From: Laetiporus sulphureus 93-53
Taxonomy: Eukaryota; Basidiomycota; Agaricomycetes; Polyporales; Laetiporaceae
DNA length: 64,000 nucleotides
NCBI RefSeq assembly: GCF_001632365.1
Contig: NW_024468526.1
Coordinates: 166,882-230,881 of the forward strand
Direction: 5' to 3'
Notes under the pieces: generated by a model
What the model saw: the letters and a program-made list of their open reading frames with translations, nothing else
Told to the model about the DNA's origin: nothing
The model's database searches: none
Translations under genes and position numbers: made by a program
Shown: positions 10,734 through 25,179 of the stretch, piece by piece
Layout of the letters: each line of letters starts with the position of its first letter
How positions within the stretch are numbered: the first letter of the stretch is position 1

Positions 10734-13321
10734 CAAACTTGATTCACAAGTATCGCGTACACAAAGTTGTAAACGTTGTATTGTCAATATGGTGTCTCCC
10801 GCTGCCTATATACACATGGAGAAGTCAGATAGCGACTGACATAATTACGTTGCCAATGCGAGTTCAGTGCATGACAGACTCATGACGTGCAAGAGGAAGC
10901 TCCGACAGACATATATCGGTAACCCTGCATTCACCATATCCTGATTTGAATTTCGGAGACCTTCCAATCTAATAACGGTACAGTCATTTTGCAATCTATG
11001 CCTGCCTCCCACCCTTGGACACAGAGATTTTGCATAAATTCGCAGATATTTTAATAGAACACGTCAAACTCAACATCCTGAAACAATTGCTCTTGCGAGT
11101 AGCGGTTGACGTGAGACTAATTGCACTGTGGAGCATTACTTAAATTCCACACCATGCGCCCACAGCTGTCGGCGCTCGTGCTACGCATTGGGCATAGGCA
11201 TGTCCAGGACCCTCAGCACAGCTGGGATTGGCACATCAGAGTCAACTGAGCTGAGACGGCGGTGCAACTGTCGGACATCTGTGTTTCAGCCACGGAATAG
11301 GAACAGTGATGGAGCGCAACCATGGTTATTGTATAGTTCAGTCACATTTCCGTTCCTGTGGTAAGAGAATGATGTCCACCGCAACTTGTGGGAACCCGAG
11401 CTGCCACTGACATGCAGGTGAATTCACGCGCCGGAGTCAATAAAATTGCGACATGAAGAACGGAATGCATTTACCTCACGCTTTACCGAGTACTGAAGGC
11501 AACCACCTCCGTGCGATGGGCTTTCTGCTCCGAGATGATGTTGTTGACTTTCCCGGCCAGCCCACTGCGCGGCCAGGAGTTTGGGAGTCGCCCGCTCTCT
11601 AGAAGATGGCTCCACGTGGCCAGGTCGCACCGGGGCCTCTCGCATTCGCGCTCCGCGCCCAAATGCCAACAGATGTGTCTAAGTGGTCACGCACGACACA
11701 GATACCAGGAATAGCCACGACGGACGTCTGATTTGCACTGCAGCCTGACGGGGTGGGTGCTCCTCCGCATATACATACGTATCGTCCACTACAATGGAGA
11801 AACATAATGGAGCTAATTGTGTCGGGGAGAAAGATGAGTCCTGTGAGTCGCACAACGATTCTCGAGGGTGCGGAAGGATGAGTAGACCCTGAAGCCTTGC
11901 CGGATTCGCCATTCAAACTGGTCGCGAGGGCAATGCATTTGACGCATCCTATTTCACACGCGAGCGAGCGAGCGTCTGAGAATGGACAGTGCACGTGGAG
12001 GAGGTCAGCAGCCTCAGAGTTGCATCCTCCTCCTACGACATTATGAAAGCAGTGTGCTTTGAAGACAGAAAGAGGGCGACACGCCATACACATCACTTTT
12101 CCCTCTGCGACAGCTGCGAGCCGCATGCGCATAAGTTCATGAATGGTCACAATGACAATCAGCCGAGTCCAAAAGCCAGGAGGACGTGTTGTCAAGATGA
12201 CAGAACGATCAAGAGACGCCGATAATTGCAAAGATTGATGGCTCCGGCAGAATAGCTAAGCAAGCTATTGAGTTGCTCTGATCCGAGAACAACAGCGTCC
12301 GAGCACTAACCTAAAGCGCTCATGCAATGCATCCGAGAGTTAAACGCTGCGTGCGAAAGAGCGCAAGTGAGAGCCTGAAGAGAAAATTGAATGAGCACGT
12401 TTACAGCTAATGCAGAAGAGCCTCTCGCATACATCTCTCATAAATAGGGCATCGACATCGACACGGATCTCACCCATAAATGTGGACAGATACGTCACCA
12501 CCAGTCAGAAGATGCACGGAGATAGCCAAGTCACAATATGAGGCCTAACTTGACGGAAGGAACAGCGTAGCTCTGACGTCCAACGTTTCTGCGAACAATT
12601 CAGGAACATCGCAGACTCACCATGCGCTCTTCTAGGCGGTCATACAACCCGCGTTCCTTCTGCTATCCTGAACTCCGGTAAGAGGGGGACTAGAATATCT
12701 TAGCGTTTTTGCGAGGGAAGCAGCTTTATGGACCTTTTCATTCGCACAATATAGGAGATGGGATGTCGACTCAGATAAATTCGGACCCGGCGGGCTATTG
12801 CGGCTTCGACGAGTGGTACGATAGCCATGGAAGTCGTCGCCGCAGCAACGACGAGAAATCTGGATAGCAATGCACGTTGGCAGTGCACAGACAGGGCATA
12901 TGAAGGCAAGATCTTCTGGCGGTCTCTCTTTATCGACTATTCTCGAGGTGTTCAGAATCAATGAGCTGTCTATTTTCTATATATCTCGGGTATAGTCACA
13001 CAACCATCGGACTTCTATCATCTGGATTACTTTTTCATATCGTATACTAAACGCGTAATTACGGACTAATACCGCACGTCATGATCGGAGGCACATACGT
13101 GAACAGCGGGACAAAGTCATTATGGAGTATCAGCGAACGTAGCAGACGTCCAAACGCCGGGTGACCAGGAACAGACTTGCGCGGGTGACTTACGATAGAC
13201 ACGGTCAACGAAGGGAGGGTATATCCTGTAAGCAGCAATGATGGGAACGAGATGAACGGCACCACAAGCAATTGCCTCTGTAAATACCGACTAGCGCAGG
13301 GCACGTCTGATGCATCCACGT
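10734..13321. other. Intergenic region, no supported gene
   Basis: The region contains the second dispersed-repeat copy (11541-11672). The longest open frame (minus strand, 11599-12231, 210 codons) overlaps that repeat, is compositionally odd and shows no domain. A shorter one (minus strand, 12632-12961) is also unrecognised. The last few hundred bases should be the PMA1 3' region. Confidence 0.5.
11541..11672. repeat. Dispersed repeat, copy 2 (inverted)
   Basis: The reverse complement aligns with 104-155 plus 235-308. It lacks the internal stretch of about 79 bp present in copy 1. No terminal repeats or target duplications are evident, so the parent element cannot be classified. Confidence 0.6.
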
Positions 13322-16300
13322 CTATGCAGCGGCACGCGAGGGGTGGCGAGCGAGAGTCGCTCCGGTCTGCTGGGCTTGAATACTGCTGAAGCGCTGCAGC
13401 TCCTCGGGCTTGACATGGACCTTCCCGCGGAAGCCCATCCGGCGGGCAGTACGCCTGAGGAACGTGAGACGGTTCGAATAGAGCGACTCGTTGATGGACT
13501 GGACACGAGAAGTCGTACGCTCGATTGGCTCGCCAGTCGGACTCTTCTTGGTGGCCTCGGCGACCGCGCGGTCGTGACGCTGACGCAACTTCTTGATAAT
13601 AGTGGCCTTCATAGCGAGCTTAATCCAGTCGAGGGGGATGAACCAGACAATATCCTGAAAGTACGATATGAGGGGCATTGTACACGATAACGAACCAGAT
13701 CACGACTTACCCAAACCCAAACAATACCGACCCACCCACCAGAAATACCGTGGATGTCAGTGAAGCCCCAATTACCGTACACAGCGATAATAGTTGACAC
13801 AAGCTGCGCCAAACAGAATGCACAGAACAGAGCGACGGAAGGACGCTCCATGAAGAAGAAACTGTGCGACCGCGTGACGAAGATAAGGGCTTGCGAGATG
13901 ATGGCGACTTGTAGGTAGATAATCGAGTGCAGAACTCTATCGTTGGGATATGCGGGCATGTGATTACCATTTTCGTAAGTGACGCCGAACTTGCGGAAGA
14001 ACCAGTCGGTCCTCATGCACATCGCAACAAGAGCAATCCTAGAGGAGGTAGACAATTAGCAATCAAGCAAGACTGACATTTGACACGTCTGCACGTACGT
14101 TGACAGGGTGAGGTACAAGCCGTACGCAATGGCGAACAAAAAGATCTCCGTGAGATCCCAGCTATCCGGATGCATCGAAGGCAAGACACGGTCAACCGAG
14201 AGGGTCATGATGGTACCATCGTTGAGCAGAGCAACGACCAGGATCATGAAAGGCGGGAAGTCGAACTTGAAGGCGAAGGCGAGAATGGCGAAGCAGACGA
14301 CGATACGAATGGTGACGGCACAAGCGTAGATGGAATAGTTACGCATACGCTGGAAGATGACACGCGAACCACGGATGGCGTGCACGATGGTAGACAAACC
14401 AGGCTCCGTCAAGACGATATCAGCAGCACCACGAGCAGCGTCGGTGGCACCCTCGACGGCAATACCGACATTGGCACGGGACAGAGCAGGAGCGTCGTTG
14501 GCACCATCACCAGTCATAGCGCAAAGGTGACCAAGACCCTGAAGGCGCTTGACGATCTCATACTTGTGCTCGGGGAAGACACCAGCGAAACCGTCGGCGT
14601 CAAGGATCATCTCGTCAAGGTTGGCGTACTTCCCTCCAGCCTCTGGTCCCTCCTTCAGCACCTTGGCAGGGTACATGTGATCACCGAGGCCAAGACGACG
14701 ACCAGTCTCTTTAGCGATAGCGAGTTGGTCACCAGTGACCATCTTGACACGGACACCGAGAGCCTGAGCATCGTCAATGGTCTGTTTGGTGTCAGAACGG
14801 GGAGGATCGAAAATCGGCAGGAGACCGATGAGCTCGAAACCGTTACCCTCGGCCTCGGGGTCCTGGCCCTCGACTTCCTCGTACGCAACAGCCAAAGCAC
14901 GCAGACCACGAGCGGCGAACTCCTCAACGTCGGCCTCGAGACGGTTCTCGATGTCCTCGGTCTTGTTGCGCGTGCAAAGCTCGATGATGATACCGGTCAT
15001 ACCCTTCGTAACGCGCTTGAGCTTGCCGCTCGACTCCTCGAGGTATGTGATCTCGGTACGCTTGTCGACGGGGTTGAAGGGCTTGAAGTCCAGAAGCTTG
15101 ATACCATCGCGTGCGCGCTTCGGATCACCAATGGCGCCAACGACGCAAGCATCGATGGCATCCTGGTTCTCAGTACGGGAAGCGTAAGCGGCGAGCAAAA
15201 TGACATCCTCGGCGGAGAATGGGCCATAGGTACGGACAGTCTCGCGATCGATGGTAAGCTTGTTGGTGGTGAGCGTACCGGTCTTGTCAGAACACAGGAT
15301 GGTGACGGCAGCCAGCTCCTCAATGGCAGTGATACGAGTGACGATAGCCTTGTACTTTGCGAGCTGCTGAGCACCGACAGCGAGCGTGACGGACAACACA
15401 GTGGGCATGGCAATTGGGATGCCGCCGATCAAAAGCACCAGGATATCGTTAAGACCGCGACGGTAATGGTAACGGAAGCCGGCGTATAGACAGAAGATCT
15501 CAGCGATGACGAAGATACCGATGGAAACGAGACAGAAGGTGCCAATCTTGGCAAGAACCTTCTGCAAGTGACCGGTGGAGTCATCGTCCTGGCCGACGAG
15601 CGATGCGGCACGACCGAAAAATGTGTTCGCACCAGTGGCGATGACGACACCTTCGGCCTCACCCTGTTTACAAGTAGAACCACTAAACGCAAAGTGAGCG
15701 ATGGGCATGAGCATATACGTAAAATAAACGCTTACGAGAAACACTGGTCACCCAACTTCTTGCTAACGGGTAGGGACTCTCCAGTCAGCGCGGCCTGGTC
15801 GATAGAAATGTTGATAGCCTCCGTGAGACGACAGTCCGCAGGAACGACATCACCAATCTTGAAAGCGATCACATCACCAGGTACGAGGTCGGCCGAATCT
15901 ACCTCGGCCCACGAGCCACCACGCTTAACCCTGGCCTTCGGGGCGAGAGAGTCCATGAGCGCCTTCACCGCGTTACCGGCGCCACGCTCCTCGTAGAAAC
16001 CAATAGCCGAGTTGAGGAACAACAGAATGACGATACCGACGAAATCTTCCCAGTCCGGAGGTGAGTGCTCGCCGTTCGACAGCACAATGGCGACGAGTGC
16101 CGCGCCCTCCATGACCCAGGACAGCGGATTCCACATGAAACTGAGGAACTAAAAATAGAGCGCGTGTGAGGGATCGACGGAAGCGTCTATCAAAAGGAAG
16201 CACAATGACATACCTGAAGAAATGGATTCTGCTCCTCTGCCTCAAGCCTGTTAGGACCGAATATCTCCAGACGGCGTTGGGCCTCCTCAGGTGACAAACC

Positions 16301-16623
16301 AGCGTCGTCGCACTGGAGCAATTGGAAGACATCCTCGACGCCGATCGTTTCGAGGTCGACCTTCTCCTTGTCGTAGAGATCCTCCGCACGCAGCTGGATT
16401 TGCGACATATCAACATGAGCATCTGTAAAAGATAAGGGACACGGTCAGCGGATCGACGCGACGCGCCGCGCCAAAGGCGCTGAGAGGTAAATCACGTACG
16501 TGTGGCCTCAGTCTCTTCATGACCGAAATCCTTGTACTCTCTCTTCTTCTTCTCCTCGTGGGGCTGGTTTGTATCCTTAACTGGCTCCGTAGAGCCAGCC
16601 TCCTTCTCAACGTTGGACGACAT
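13322..16623 (-). CDS. PMA1: Plasma-membrane H+-ATPase (P-type, P3A)
   Basis: Exons, in transcript order: 16500-16623, 16214-16422, 15736-16148, 14099-15682, 13711-14038 and 13654-13322, giving 996 aa with all phases closed. It pumps protons out of the cell using ATP and drives nutrient uptake. Visible motifs are ALTGES (actuator, about 236), GGIPIAMPT (transmembrane segment 4), [12 protein letters not shown] with the phosphorylated Asp near 381, MVTGDQ, and [11 protein letters not shown] in the hinge. The nucleotide-domain motif reads TKGMTG instead of KGAP, which I believe is usual in basidiomycete pumps. The C-terminal tail is basic and Ser/Thr-rich, a likely autoinhibitory phospho-regulated region. 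The N-terminus is charged ([11 protein letters not shown]). The long plus-strand open frame inside this gene is an antisense shadow. Confidence 0.97.
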
Positions 16624-16805
16624 GAGAATGAATGCACAAAAAAGTAGGGGGAGGAAGGGGGAGGAGCGGTAGGAGTAGGGAAAACCCTAACGGTGGCAAG
16701 CGCGGTTCGCTAACGCGAAAGAGACAACGCGGCGGGCAACACTTTGCGGTGCAGAGGTTGTGGAAGGGAGGATAAAACGCCAGCACCTGTAGCCGGCACC
16801 TTATA
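16624..16805 (-). promoter_or_regulatory. PMA1 core promoter and leader
   Basis: On the minus strand TATAAGG lies at 16805-16799, 176 nt upstream of the ATG. It is followed by a pyrimidine tract (16680-16633, rich in CCTCC and CCCCCT) just before the start codon. CT-rich tracts near the transcription start are characteristic of strongly expressed fungal genes, consistent with an abundant proton pump. Confidence 0.6.
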
Positions 16806-19800
16806 TTCGTCTTGCCCGGTTCGACAAATCGCACGACCAAAGACTGCCAAACACAGCAGCCACCGGCCAGCCTCGGTGTGCCGAGCGGACTTGCCGCACG
16901 AAAATCTTGCCGAGATCAAGATCGGCGGAACTGTCGCCCGAACTGCCTTATGCGTGAATTCTGCGGCTCGTCCCTCCTCCGTTCCCTGTCGGGTACCGAC
17001 GGATCTGTTCGCCCTCTTTCTCTTCCGCGCCGTCTGTCATAGCGTGCACGGCGTCGGGCGTGGCGCCGGGCGCAGGCGGGACGCTCATCCCCTCAGTCGA
17101 CGGCCGAGAAGTGTCGCTCGCGCCGGGATTGTCTCGCCCTGTTCCGCCCCACTCGACATTAATAGTCTAGTGTGCATGAGGATGAAGCGAAGCCTCAGTG
17201 TTCTGGCATAGCGAATTCGATGCGTGGTCCAGTTGCCTTCAGTCAGTTGACATCCCGTCCAGAGCTTGTGCGTTACGGCGGATCCAACCTTCGTTCAGCA
17301 TCCTTGTCTTGGCCGTCGGCGTAGCCGAATCAGCTTCGACTTCCTGGCATCGCTTGTATTGCGACCTTACCCCTTCAAGCCCCCTGTCATTTGCTTCGTC
17401 TGCGTTTCAAGACCCACGGCCCAACGTGCAGTTCCGCTTCTTATGCATGACGGCATCGACCTCGGGTGTGTGGACATTGCCTAGGCAGTGCTTTGAATCT
17501 CGCTCTGGTCAAACGGCATTCACTGAAACTGAATTGAACTCGTTGAAGTAGCTCGAACATCACGACTAGATCTGTGCGCACGGTACCGGAAACGTCTCCG
17601 CATGCACGGCCTTCCGACATCGATTATAACGTGCATTGTCATGCGACCCTCTAATTCCGCCTACGCATCACACCCCTGAGACTTGTTCTCCTTTGGTTCT
17701 CGCCCTGGCAGCCTGATCATCGTATCGAGGTCCATTGGCATCTTCTGCACGCGTTTGCCTTCCCAAATCCGAAGTGTCCGAAACGCTGCTATAGCCGCCG
17801 CAGCCGCCCAAGCCGCCCAAAGCAATTGCACAACGTCTGAGTCAAGGCAACCGAAGCCCTTGGATGCGCCTGAGTCTTGCCCTGCACGCTTCTTCTTCGA
17901 CGTGGCCAGTGAAGATGGCTGGGCACCAACAACGCGCACTAAGGACGAGCACCACTGAGACGTTCTTCATCAGCGTATAGGCTGAGCCTTCTGAGAAGCG
18001 CAAATGCCGAGCCTTACGTTGCATTTCTCGTCCACAATGCCCTCGCCTGCAACATCGTTCCAACGGCAAAACCGCGGTGGCCGTTGCAGTCGAAGACATG
18101 CATTGCCCACCTGTTGTACCCTTACCATCCCGATGTTGACGAGTAGAATCCACATCGCTCGTATGTTGCGCACCATCTTGCATCAGCCGGGCTTGGGTGG
18201 GCTTTCCATCCTCGTCCGGGCCAAGCCCTTCCTCGCCTCTTATGCGGCGGACGGACTTGTACGATAAACGGCCGGCCCGCAGTCCGTGCCGCCAGCACGC
18301 CGATCTCTGAGATCCTGATCAATTTTGCTTAGGCATTACTGATTTCTCGTTCGTTTGCTCTTGATCAGTGTGTATCTCATCCAATAGCATGCGCATTTGA
18401 TGACGACTTCGTACGAATTTCCAATACGTGTGCCTACGGCAAAGCGTCGGCAGGAACGCTCGCGGGCAGATCTCCCACAATCAAGGCAGAAACTGCCTAA
18501 GGCTTCGCAGCAACCGGTATGATTTATCATGTCTTAACATCCGATCGAAATGATCCAGAACAAGGGGATGAAAGCGCTGGAAGGAGAATTTGACAGGATG
18601 CCGTCGGAATCAGATCGGACGAACCTATTTCGGGCGCTCTTCATGCTGTAAGATTCGACCGGACGATCGTCCCTTAGCCGCGGGCATCCTGGATGCCCTG
18701 GGAGCGACTCCAGTATTACGTACGACTCCAGTAGAGCACTCTTCAATTGCTGCCATGTTATAACGTGCGGACCCCCGTGCGGTCATTTGACTGAACGCGT
18801 CCCCTTCACCGCTCTCAACCTTGCCGTGCCGTCCGTGAAGTATTTGCGGCTAACATTTCGGAGGGCTCCCTGATGAGCGCGATAAGCGAACCCGAACCGA
18901 TGCACACACCTACATGCACCCCAAAAATACCAGCGCGCTCAACGCCCCCTCGCCAGCAAGTACAGAACAGCCTGTGTGTTCAGTTGCTCAAAACTTGAAA
19001 AGCACCCCGAAATACGCATTCGATGCCCGTCTACGAGGAAGAATCATCCGGACTTGGGACATTAGGCTAATGTCGTAACGGCGCTGTGGCTGTGGCTCCC
19101 GTGTCCGTCGTGCACGGAATCGTTCTTGCTAATCCTCGTTGCAGATGCATGGATTGCCGGCGGACAACATGGAGATCGCCCTCTGTACAGCGTAAGATCA
19201 TACACGTGCAGAAGGAAGGGATACGCTCGAAGAACTGGTCGGACGAGCAGAAAAGGACAAAGAGGCCGACCCCGCCGACCCTCCGAGCGCCCCACAATGA
19301 CATTCAATTCGTTATCCACGTTCGTTCCCCACAACACCTGTGCATTGAACACCGAGCACCGACCGCGGCCGACCGCGGGAGACGTATATAAGGCGTCCGT
19401 ACACACGAGCAGCATCTCCCCATGGCACAACATCCCGAAGTCCCATCTCAGATGCACAGCCGCTGGGCGTTGCATCCTCCGAGGCCCACGCCATTGGTAT
19501 GACGAGCATCAGATGACGCGTTTCACTTGTGTTTACCGACAATATACACGGCGTTGTGGGCCTACTCCTGTGGGACAGGCCGGGACCTTTGAATATTGAG
19601 GGTACGGTGCTTCGCCCTTACTCGTGAACATCCTAAAACTCAACGATGAGCACTAACAATCAATACCACCGCTGCATAATTGAAATATGAGAGGTGCGTG
19701 TCTGATGTCGATGTTCGATCATCGTCGCTTCAACATACGCGCCAAACCGTGTGATGAGCGCATAAAGGCTGCTGTATTATCAGCATATCAAGCTAACACA

Positions 19801-22800
19801 AAAATCCGCTCGCAACAAGAGGCGAAGAGCATAGCTGACCAACGCTTCCTACCTACCGAATAGTGCCCTGTAGAGCGCATGCAGCACGTCTCCGTGCTCA
19901 GTCCCCCCTGCACGCAGACTCTTTTTTTCACGGCGAGTGATGCGCCATCCGATGCATCGACCAGGTTACGGAGAGCCATTTCGAGCCGATAAAAGCCAGC
20001 ACAGACAGATTACACAGCTAACATCGACTGCAACGCCGCATATATGCGTGTTGTTTGATCGCCGTCAGTCGCACTGAGCATGCCAATCACAGCTGACGCT
20101 GGACGCCACAACGAAGGGGAAGGCAGAAAGATGACACGCACAGATGATTTAACTCATTGCAGCTCGTGCTGTCCGCTGTGCAGAGTGGCACGCGACTTAG
20201 TGAGAGCCACGGCGGCCTTCAGCGATCGTCGGAAGTCGCCCCTACATTGTCGCAGTGTATGGTAAATGACCTAGGTGCTGGAACATTCGACATTGCATCC
20301 AGTCTAGGTTCTTCTTTAGCATGAAACGCAGGTCAAGCAATGAAGTCATGAAACGCAGAGCACGAACCTGACGCGGCTGTCACTGATGAGATCGTCGTCA
20401 ACCATGGCGCTCGTCAGCTATCGGTGACTAGCATGTTGAACGTCGCGACGGGGGTTGAGCATGATTGTCTAACCAGAGTCGAATTGGGAGAGGAATGATA
20501 CGAGCACCGAAAGCATGAATATGGACGCCTCCGCTGCCTATCATGCTACGCTCATCTTGAAGTCGCTGAGGAATTGCGCTATCGGTCAGTTCTGTCTTGC
20601 GACACCGTTTCTCGCCTTCGGACACTGGCAGGTGCTAAAATTGATCAAGTACGATGTTGTCCATCGGGTCGTATCCGTTGCGATGGCGCGATCCGAGAGA
20701 TCTTATCAGCGAGGTACGTTGACACCGCTGACAGAGGTAGCCGTGTGGTCCTTTGAGGCATCCGGAAAAGCCGGTCGTTATCTCTGTGTTGTGGCAGCAC
20801 ATGGCAGCAGCGGCCGCTCACGTCGGGCACGGACTATAACCGGGCGACGTCCTACCGATTCCGAAGAAGAACTGCGCAGACGTCGGACGCCAAGCCTCGG
20901 GTCGAGGGTTGCCGGAGGGTTGCAGGGCGCGAACATCAGGATCAGGAAAGGAGCGGGACGATGGAGACAGGGCAGCGGAGAACGCATTGGAAGAGAGAGG
21001 ACGCACCGAGTGAATTCTACGTGGCGGGATCGTGCGCGGCGATGTGCCTGGCATTGGCGCGCGAGTCCTCCCGGCCCTCGCCGCTGGGCGTGCGACCTTT
21101 CGGCGTCGGAACGGGAGGATGCGATTTGGCACCAAAGTAGGCCGGATTAGGCAAGATCCTGTAAACGATCGGGATGTCGGGGAGGCGTGATCGGGCGGAT
21201 TCATAGGGCCGACGCCGCCGTCGCCTTACGGTACGCCTCCCGACGCTCTCTCTCCAGCGCTAAGCTCTCCGCCACTCCCTTCGCCCGCCTCGTCATGTGC
21301 GCTGCGTCTGGAATTGGCTGCTCCTATGTTCGTCTCGTGTCTCGTCGATGTGCTCTCGCCCAACCATTTAGTTCCGCCTGTCCTACAAATGTCGAGCGGG
21401 ACTCTGCTTGCCTCGACTTTTGATTGCGTATCGCAGCTCGTCCAAGCGGATGTGGGCCGCGCGCACTACGCCAATGACGTTCTCGGAGCCTATCCTGTCC
21501 AATCACAAGGCCAACGTCAATAATCAAATTCATGCTCACCCCTCTCCGACCCAACAGCTTCACATCCTCCCCGAGCTTCAGCGCTCACTAGCACTGGTCA
21601 GATGCTCCTTGTACAGGTCAATTCTTCGTTTGATACTCAGTTTGACCGATCCATGCCGTACCATGAATGTGTGCATGATACCACGGTCAGTGATTGTTCC
21701 GAGACCCCCGTTCTTGCGGAGTTGCAGCGTATGCGCTGAGATGCCTCTCGTCTGTTCCAAATTTAACGCTGGCATGGCGTTTCATCAGACTCTGCATGCG
21801 AGTGCTGATCCCGACCTCGACTCCGCAAGCAGCAGATTGATCCTACGACTTCACCTGACCGGATTATCTCCAATTAATCCATCAGGCCTTCCATTTGTGT
21901 CTCTGTTTATCTGACATAACCCACGACAGGGTCGCTCACAGATCATTGCAAGTTGCCAGCCGTCTTGTCGCTTACTTCGTATTCCGTCCGTTCCTTCTCG
22001 GATAGCGGTAGAATAATGACCGAATAGCAGGTGGAGCATTGGACATGCCGTGAGTGACGGAGTTAGAGCGTATCTACGTCCCGCATCATATGGATCTTCG
22101 TCGGTGTGTCCTCCTCTTCCCTTCTCAAAGCTGCGCGATGCGATGCAATCCGGACGGTCTATCCTCTCTGAGGCAGACGAGACGAGAGCGATGGTGGAGC
22201 TGCAGCCTTTCATCGAGGTCTCCGCCGTTCGTCATCCTCCCTGTCCCCCACTCTCGGTCGACCCTCGTTGTATCAATAACCGAGGCCATATCGGAGATAA
22301 GCACAGGCTCCGCCGTGAATGTGACGCCCCACCCGTCTTCATCGATTTTGTTCGCCCTTAATGACACCGCAACAGAACGGTGATGCGGTGACCACCATCT
22401 CCTCCAGTCTCCAATCGTGGACGCCAAACCACGCGGGCCGCGTCTCTAATCAGGCCTAGGAGCAGTGCTAACGCCAACGTCACACAGAAGACGCCGAAAG
22501 GGGTCCTAACTATTGTGACGGTGAGAACACAGGATCTTCCATTTTGTGTATATCACATCCGGTAAAACTACGTGTTCGTATACAGGCTAGGAGTTACCGT
22601 CAACTCTCGAAGCGTCATCCCACATATCCAAGCGTACGCAAGTGAAGGCTTTTTTTTTCAGAACGTGCAGGAATCAAACGACGCTCGACGGGCACATCTC
22701 TCCTTTATCGTTGACGAACGTTGAAACGACAGCGCCTCGGGGCGGGGCCTGTCCATGTAGCTGAGAGGCTTACATTCGAAGACCTACATCTCACCTTCCG

Positions 22801-25093
22801 CGTCCTGCATGTCGTTCGCAGCCACCTCGTATAATTCAACTTCAATGGTCACGACGAAGCGCGGTCGCGGTCGCGGCGAATAAGCATGGCAAAGCAGACG
22901 TTCACATCAGCCTAGTTGAACGATCCCTGCGCTGGGGGTTCGGGGTTCTCAATTAGACGAGGTCGCCAACAGACTCGCGGCTATGCCCATATACATGGAA
23001 ACTATCATCATCATTTGACAATGAGATGTAGATGTAATAAAAGTAACAAAACATTTTACAGGACAGGACGTCTCTCGCGTGCAACTCGCAAAACAATTGA
23101 GGTCCATGCGCTGTTATCATCAGCAGCTGGTCCATACAAAGATACATGAGCGATGGTCAGTCTGCGAAGATCGGTCAGGGGTAGAGATGCAAGCCTGACA
23201 AGCCACACCTCTACACAGACCTGAGAGACTCTATCGTGAGCTAACGCCGGTCATCATCATCACGACGTCGACGGTGTTCACGATGGCTCTCGGTGTAGAG
23301 TCTACTGCCATCGAGGGTGAGGAAACTGACGTAGAGTCATGACGCTGTCCCTGTCACCTGCCGGAAGAAACTGGCACTGAAGTTGGGATTATGAAACTCG
23401 AACTGATGAAAATACAGATGACGGGGACCTAGGCGATCGCGAGACTTGCAGAGCCATGTCGCCATCCGATGCGCCCATGGTGTATCCCCAGCGCCGCCAA
23501 GCCGGTTGATCTGGCGAGGTCTGCAGAGCAGGTTGAAGGCGTTCGCTGAACGGCGAATCACCACCTGTAACTTACTGGGCGGCGCTTCTATCGTGCCCCA
23601 CCGTATGCGGCACACGTCCAGTAACATGAGCAGTGGAGAGAGATTTCACTGCTGCAGGACCATATCGGGACTGTCAGATGTAACGTCCAGCAATCAAATA
23701 ACCCGTACGGAAGAAGCACCTGACAACGCGTCTGAAAGCCCTACTAGACATCTTCTGCCGCGAGCTATGAATTCAATATACTTTTGTGTTCGTCTAAGAC
23801 GCGATAGTCCATGGGCACCAGGCGCATGTCGAAGTCATCGAGAGGGCCGTTCAGAAACGAACTTGTGCGACTGTAACTTTTGGGATCGACCAGCAAGTCG
23901 GACGGCAAATCGAATTCGTCAAGGGAATTTCACGATCGCACATGTTGATCAGCGTCCTTGATTTAAATCCATGGAAAGACATGTAGCCGAGTGGTAGAGA
24001 GCCAAACACAGCATGTGAGACTGCAGAGTCCGGGTGTGAGGAAGTCATCGTGAAGATAGTCGAGGATAGCGCCCCAAGGGGCAGCCTACCTGGGGAGGAT
24101 GCCAGACCGAGTCGACATCCGACGTGAGTGCAGTATAATCGTAGAACAGTAAGAACAGAGCGAATGCCCCGACACGCGGGTGAAAGCTGGATGAGATGCG
24201 GCAGGATGTCGGAATCGTTATTGTATCCTGAAAAATCGGTGTATGATTGGCGATAATTCGACGTCTCATTGAGTGGTGCTCACGAGTCAGTGAGGACCCG
24301 CAGGGAGTGGTGATGTCTGCACAACCGCGGAGTTGCCACTTTTGGCACTTATGCGCGCGGATCCAGCAGCGCGTTCAATGTTTACAGGTATTGGAAGCGA
24401 CCTACATACTGGCAAGTGCATGCCCCCTCCTAAAAGAGACACCGCTCGCGAAGATAATTTAGCCATCCATAGTTTTCAACCTCCATCCTGGACGATATGC
24501 TTTCATTGGCATAGCCTCGGAATCGAACGGCATCGTTTCCTTGCCAGCAGTCAACCAATTTTCCAGGATCCTGATTTCCTGGGATCGTAGTACTCAGCGT
24601 CGCTCAAATTGCATAGTGAGAGATAATTTCGTTCCCAGGGATCGTTTGAGCTGCGTAAGCACCGGAGTGATGAAGTCGGAAGAGATGCACCGCCACGTCG
24701 AGTGAACTTGCGTGCGCAGGTTGTTGACAAGTTGTCGTCCTTTCACTTACGCTTGGGGGCTGGAGCTTGGATGCGGCGTCGGACATCACACGTGTTCTCG
24801 CAATCACTCACCCAACTGTTGAGTCTTGTCGCACTGCACCACAGAGCTCTTTGTCAACGCGTTCTATTCCCTTGCCATCCATACATGTCCTCTGCCAGCC
24901 TGTTCCTTCTAGTCCCGGTCCCCGCGTCCTGGATCGTACAACTACAAGTCAGTTCTTTGCTCAGATCCTCAGTAGCACTCTGCGGGGAATTACCATCGTT
25001 CGGTCCTCAGCTGAGGCAAATGAAGCCATCATTAGATCGCAGACCGAGCGAGGAGAGCTTGGGACACGTACAATATGTCTTTGGTTCTTTCGA

Positions 25094-25179
25094 GAGGGTC
25101 TTGAGCCTTGGTATTCAGTTCTTGATTCTTGAACAAGAGGGTCTTGAGCCTCGGTATTCAGTTCTTGATTCTTGAACAA
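25094..25179. repeat. Tandem duplication, 2 x 43 bp
   Basis: Units 25094-25136 and 25137-25179 are identical except for one transition (GAGCCTTGG versus GAGCCTCGG). Each contains GTATTCAGTTCTTGATTCTT. It is a recent local duplication with no coding frame I would support. Confidence 0.9.

Noticed and set aside
11599..12231. 210-codon minus-strand open frame
   Set aside because: It overlaps the dispersed repeat, has no recognisable domain and no conserved counterpart at 104-308, where the repeat is read in another context.
14170..15489. 439-codon plus-strand open frame
   Set aside because: It lies wholly antisense to the PMA1 exon carrying the phosphorylation and hinge motifs. Its composition follows from codon bias of the real gene.
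23980..24050. tRNA-like segment with TAGCCGAGTGGTAGAG
   Set aside because: It resembles a D-arm, but no T-loop (GTTCRANNC) or pairing acceptor stem could be found on either side. The GTTCGATTCC on the minus strand near 24520 likewise lacks a T-stem.
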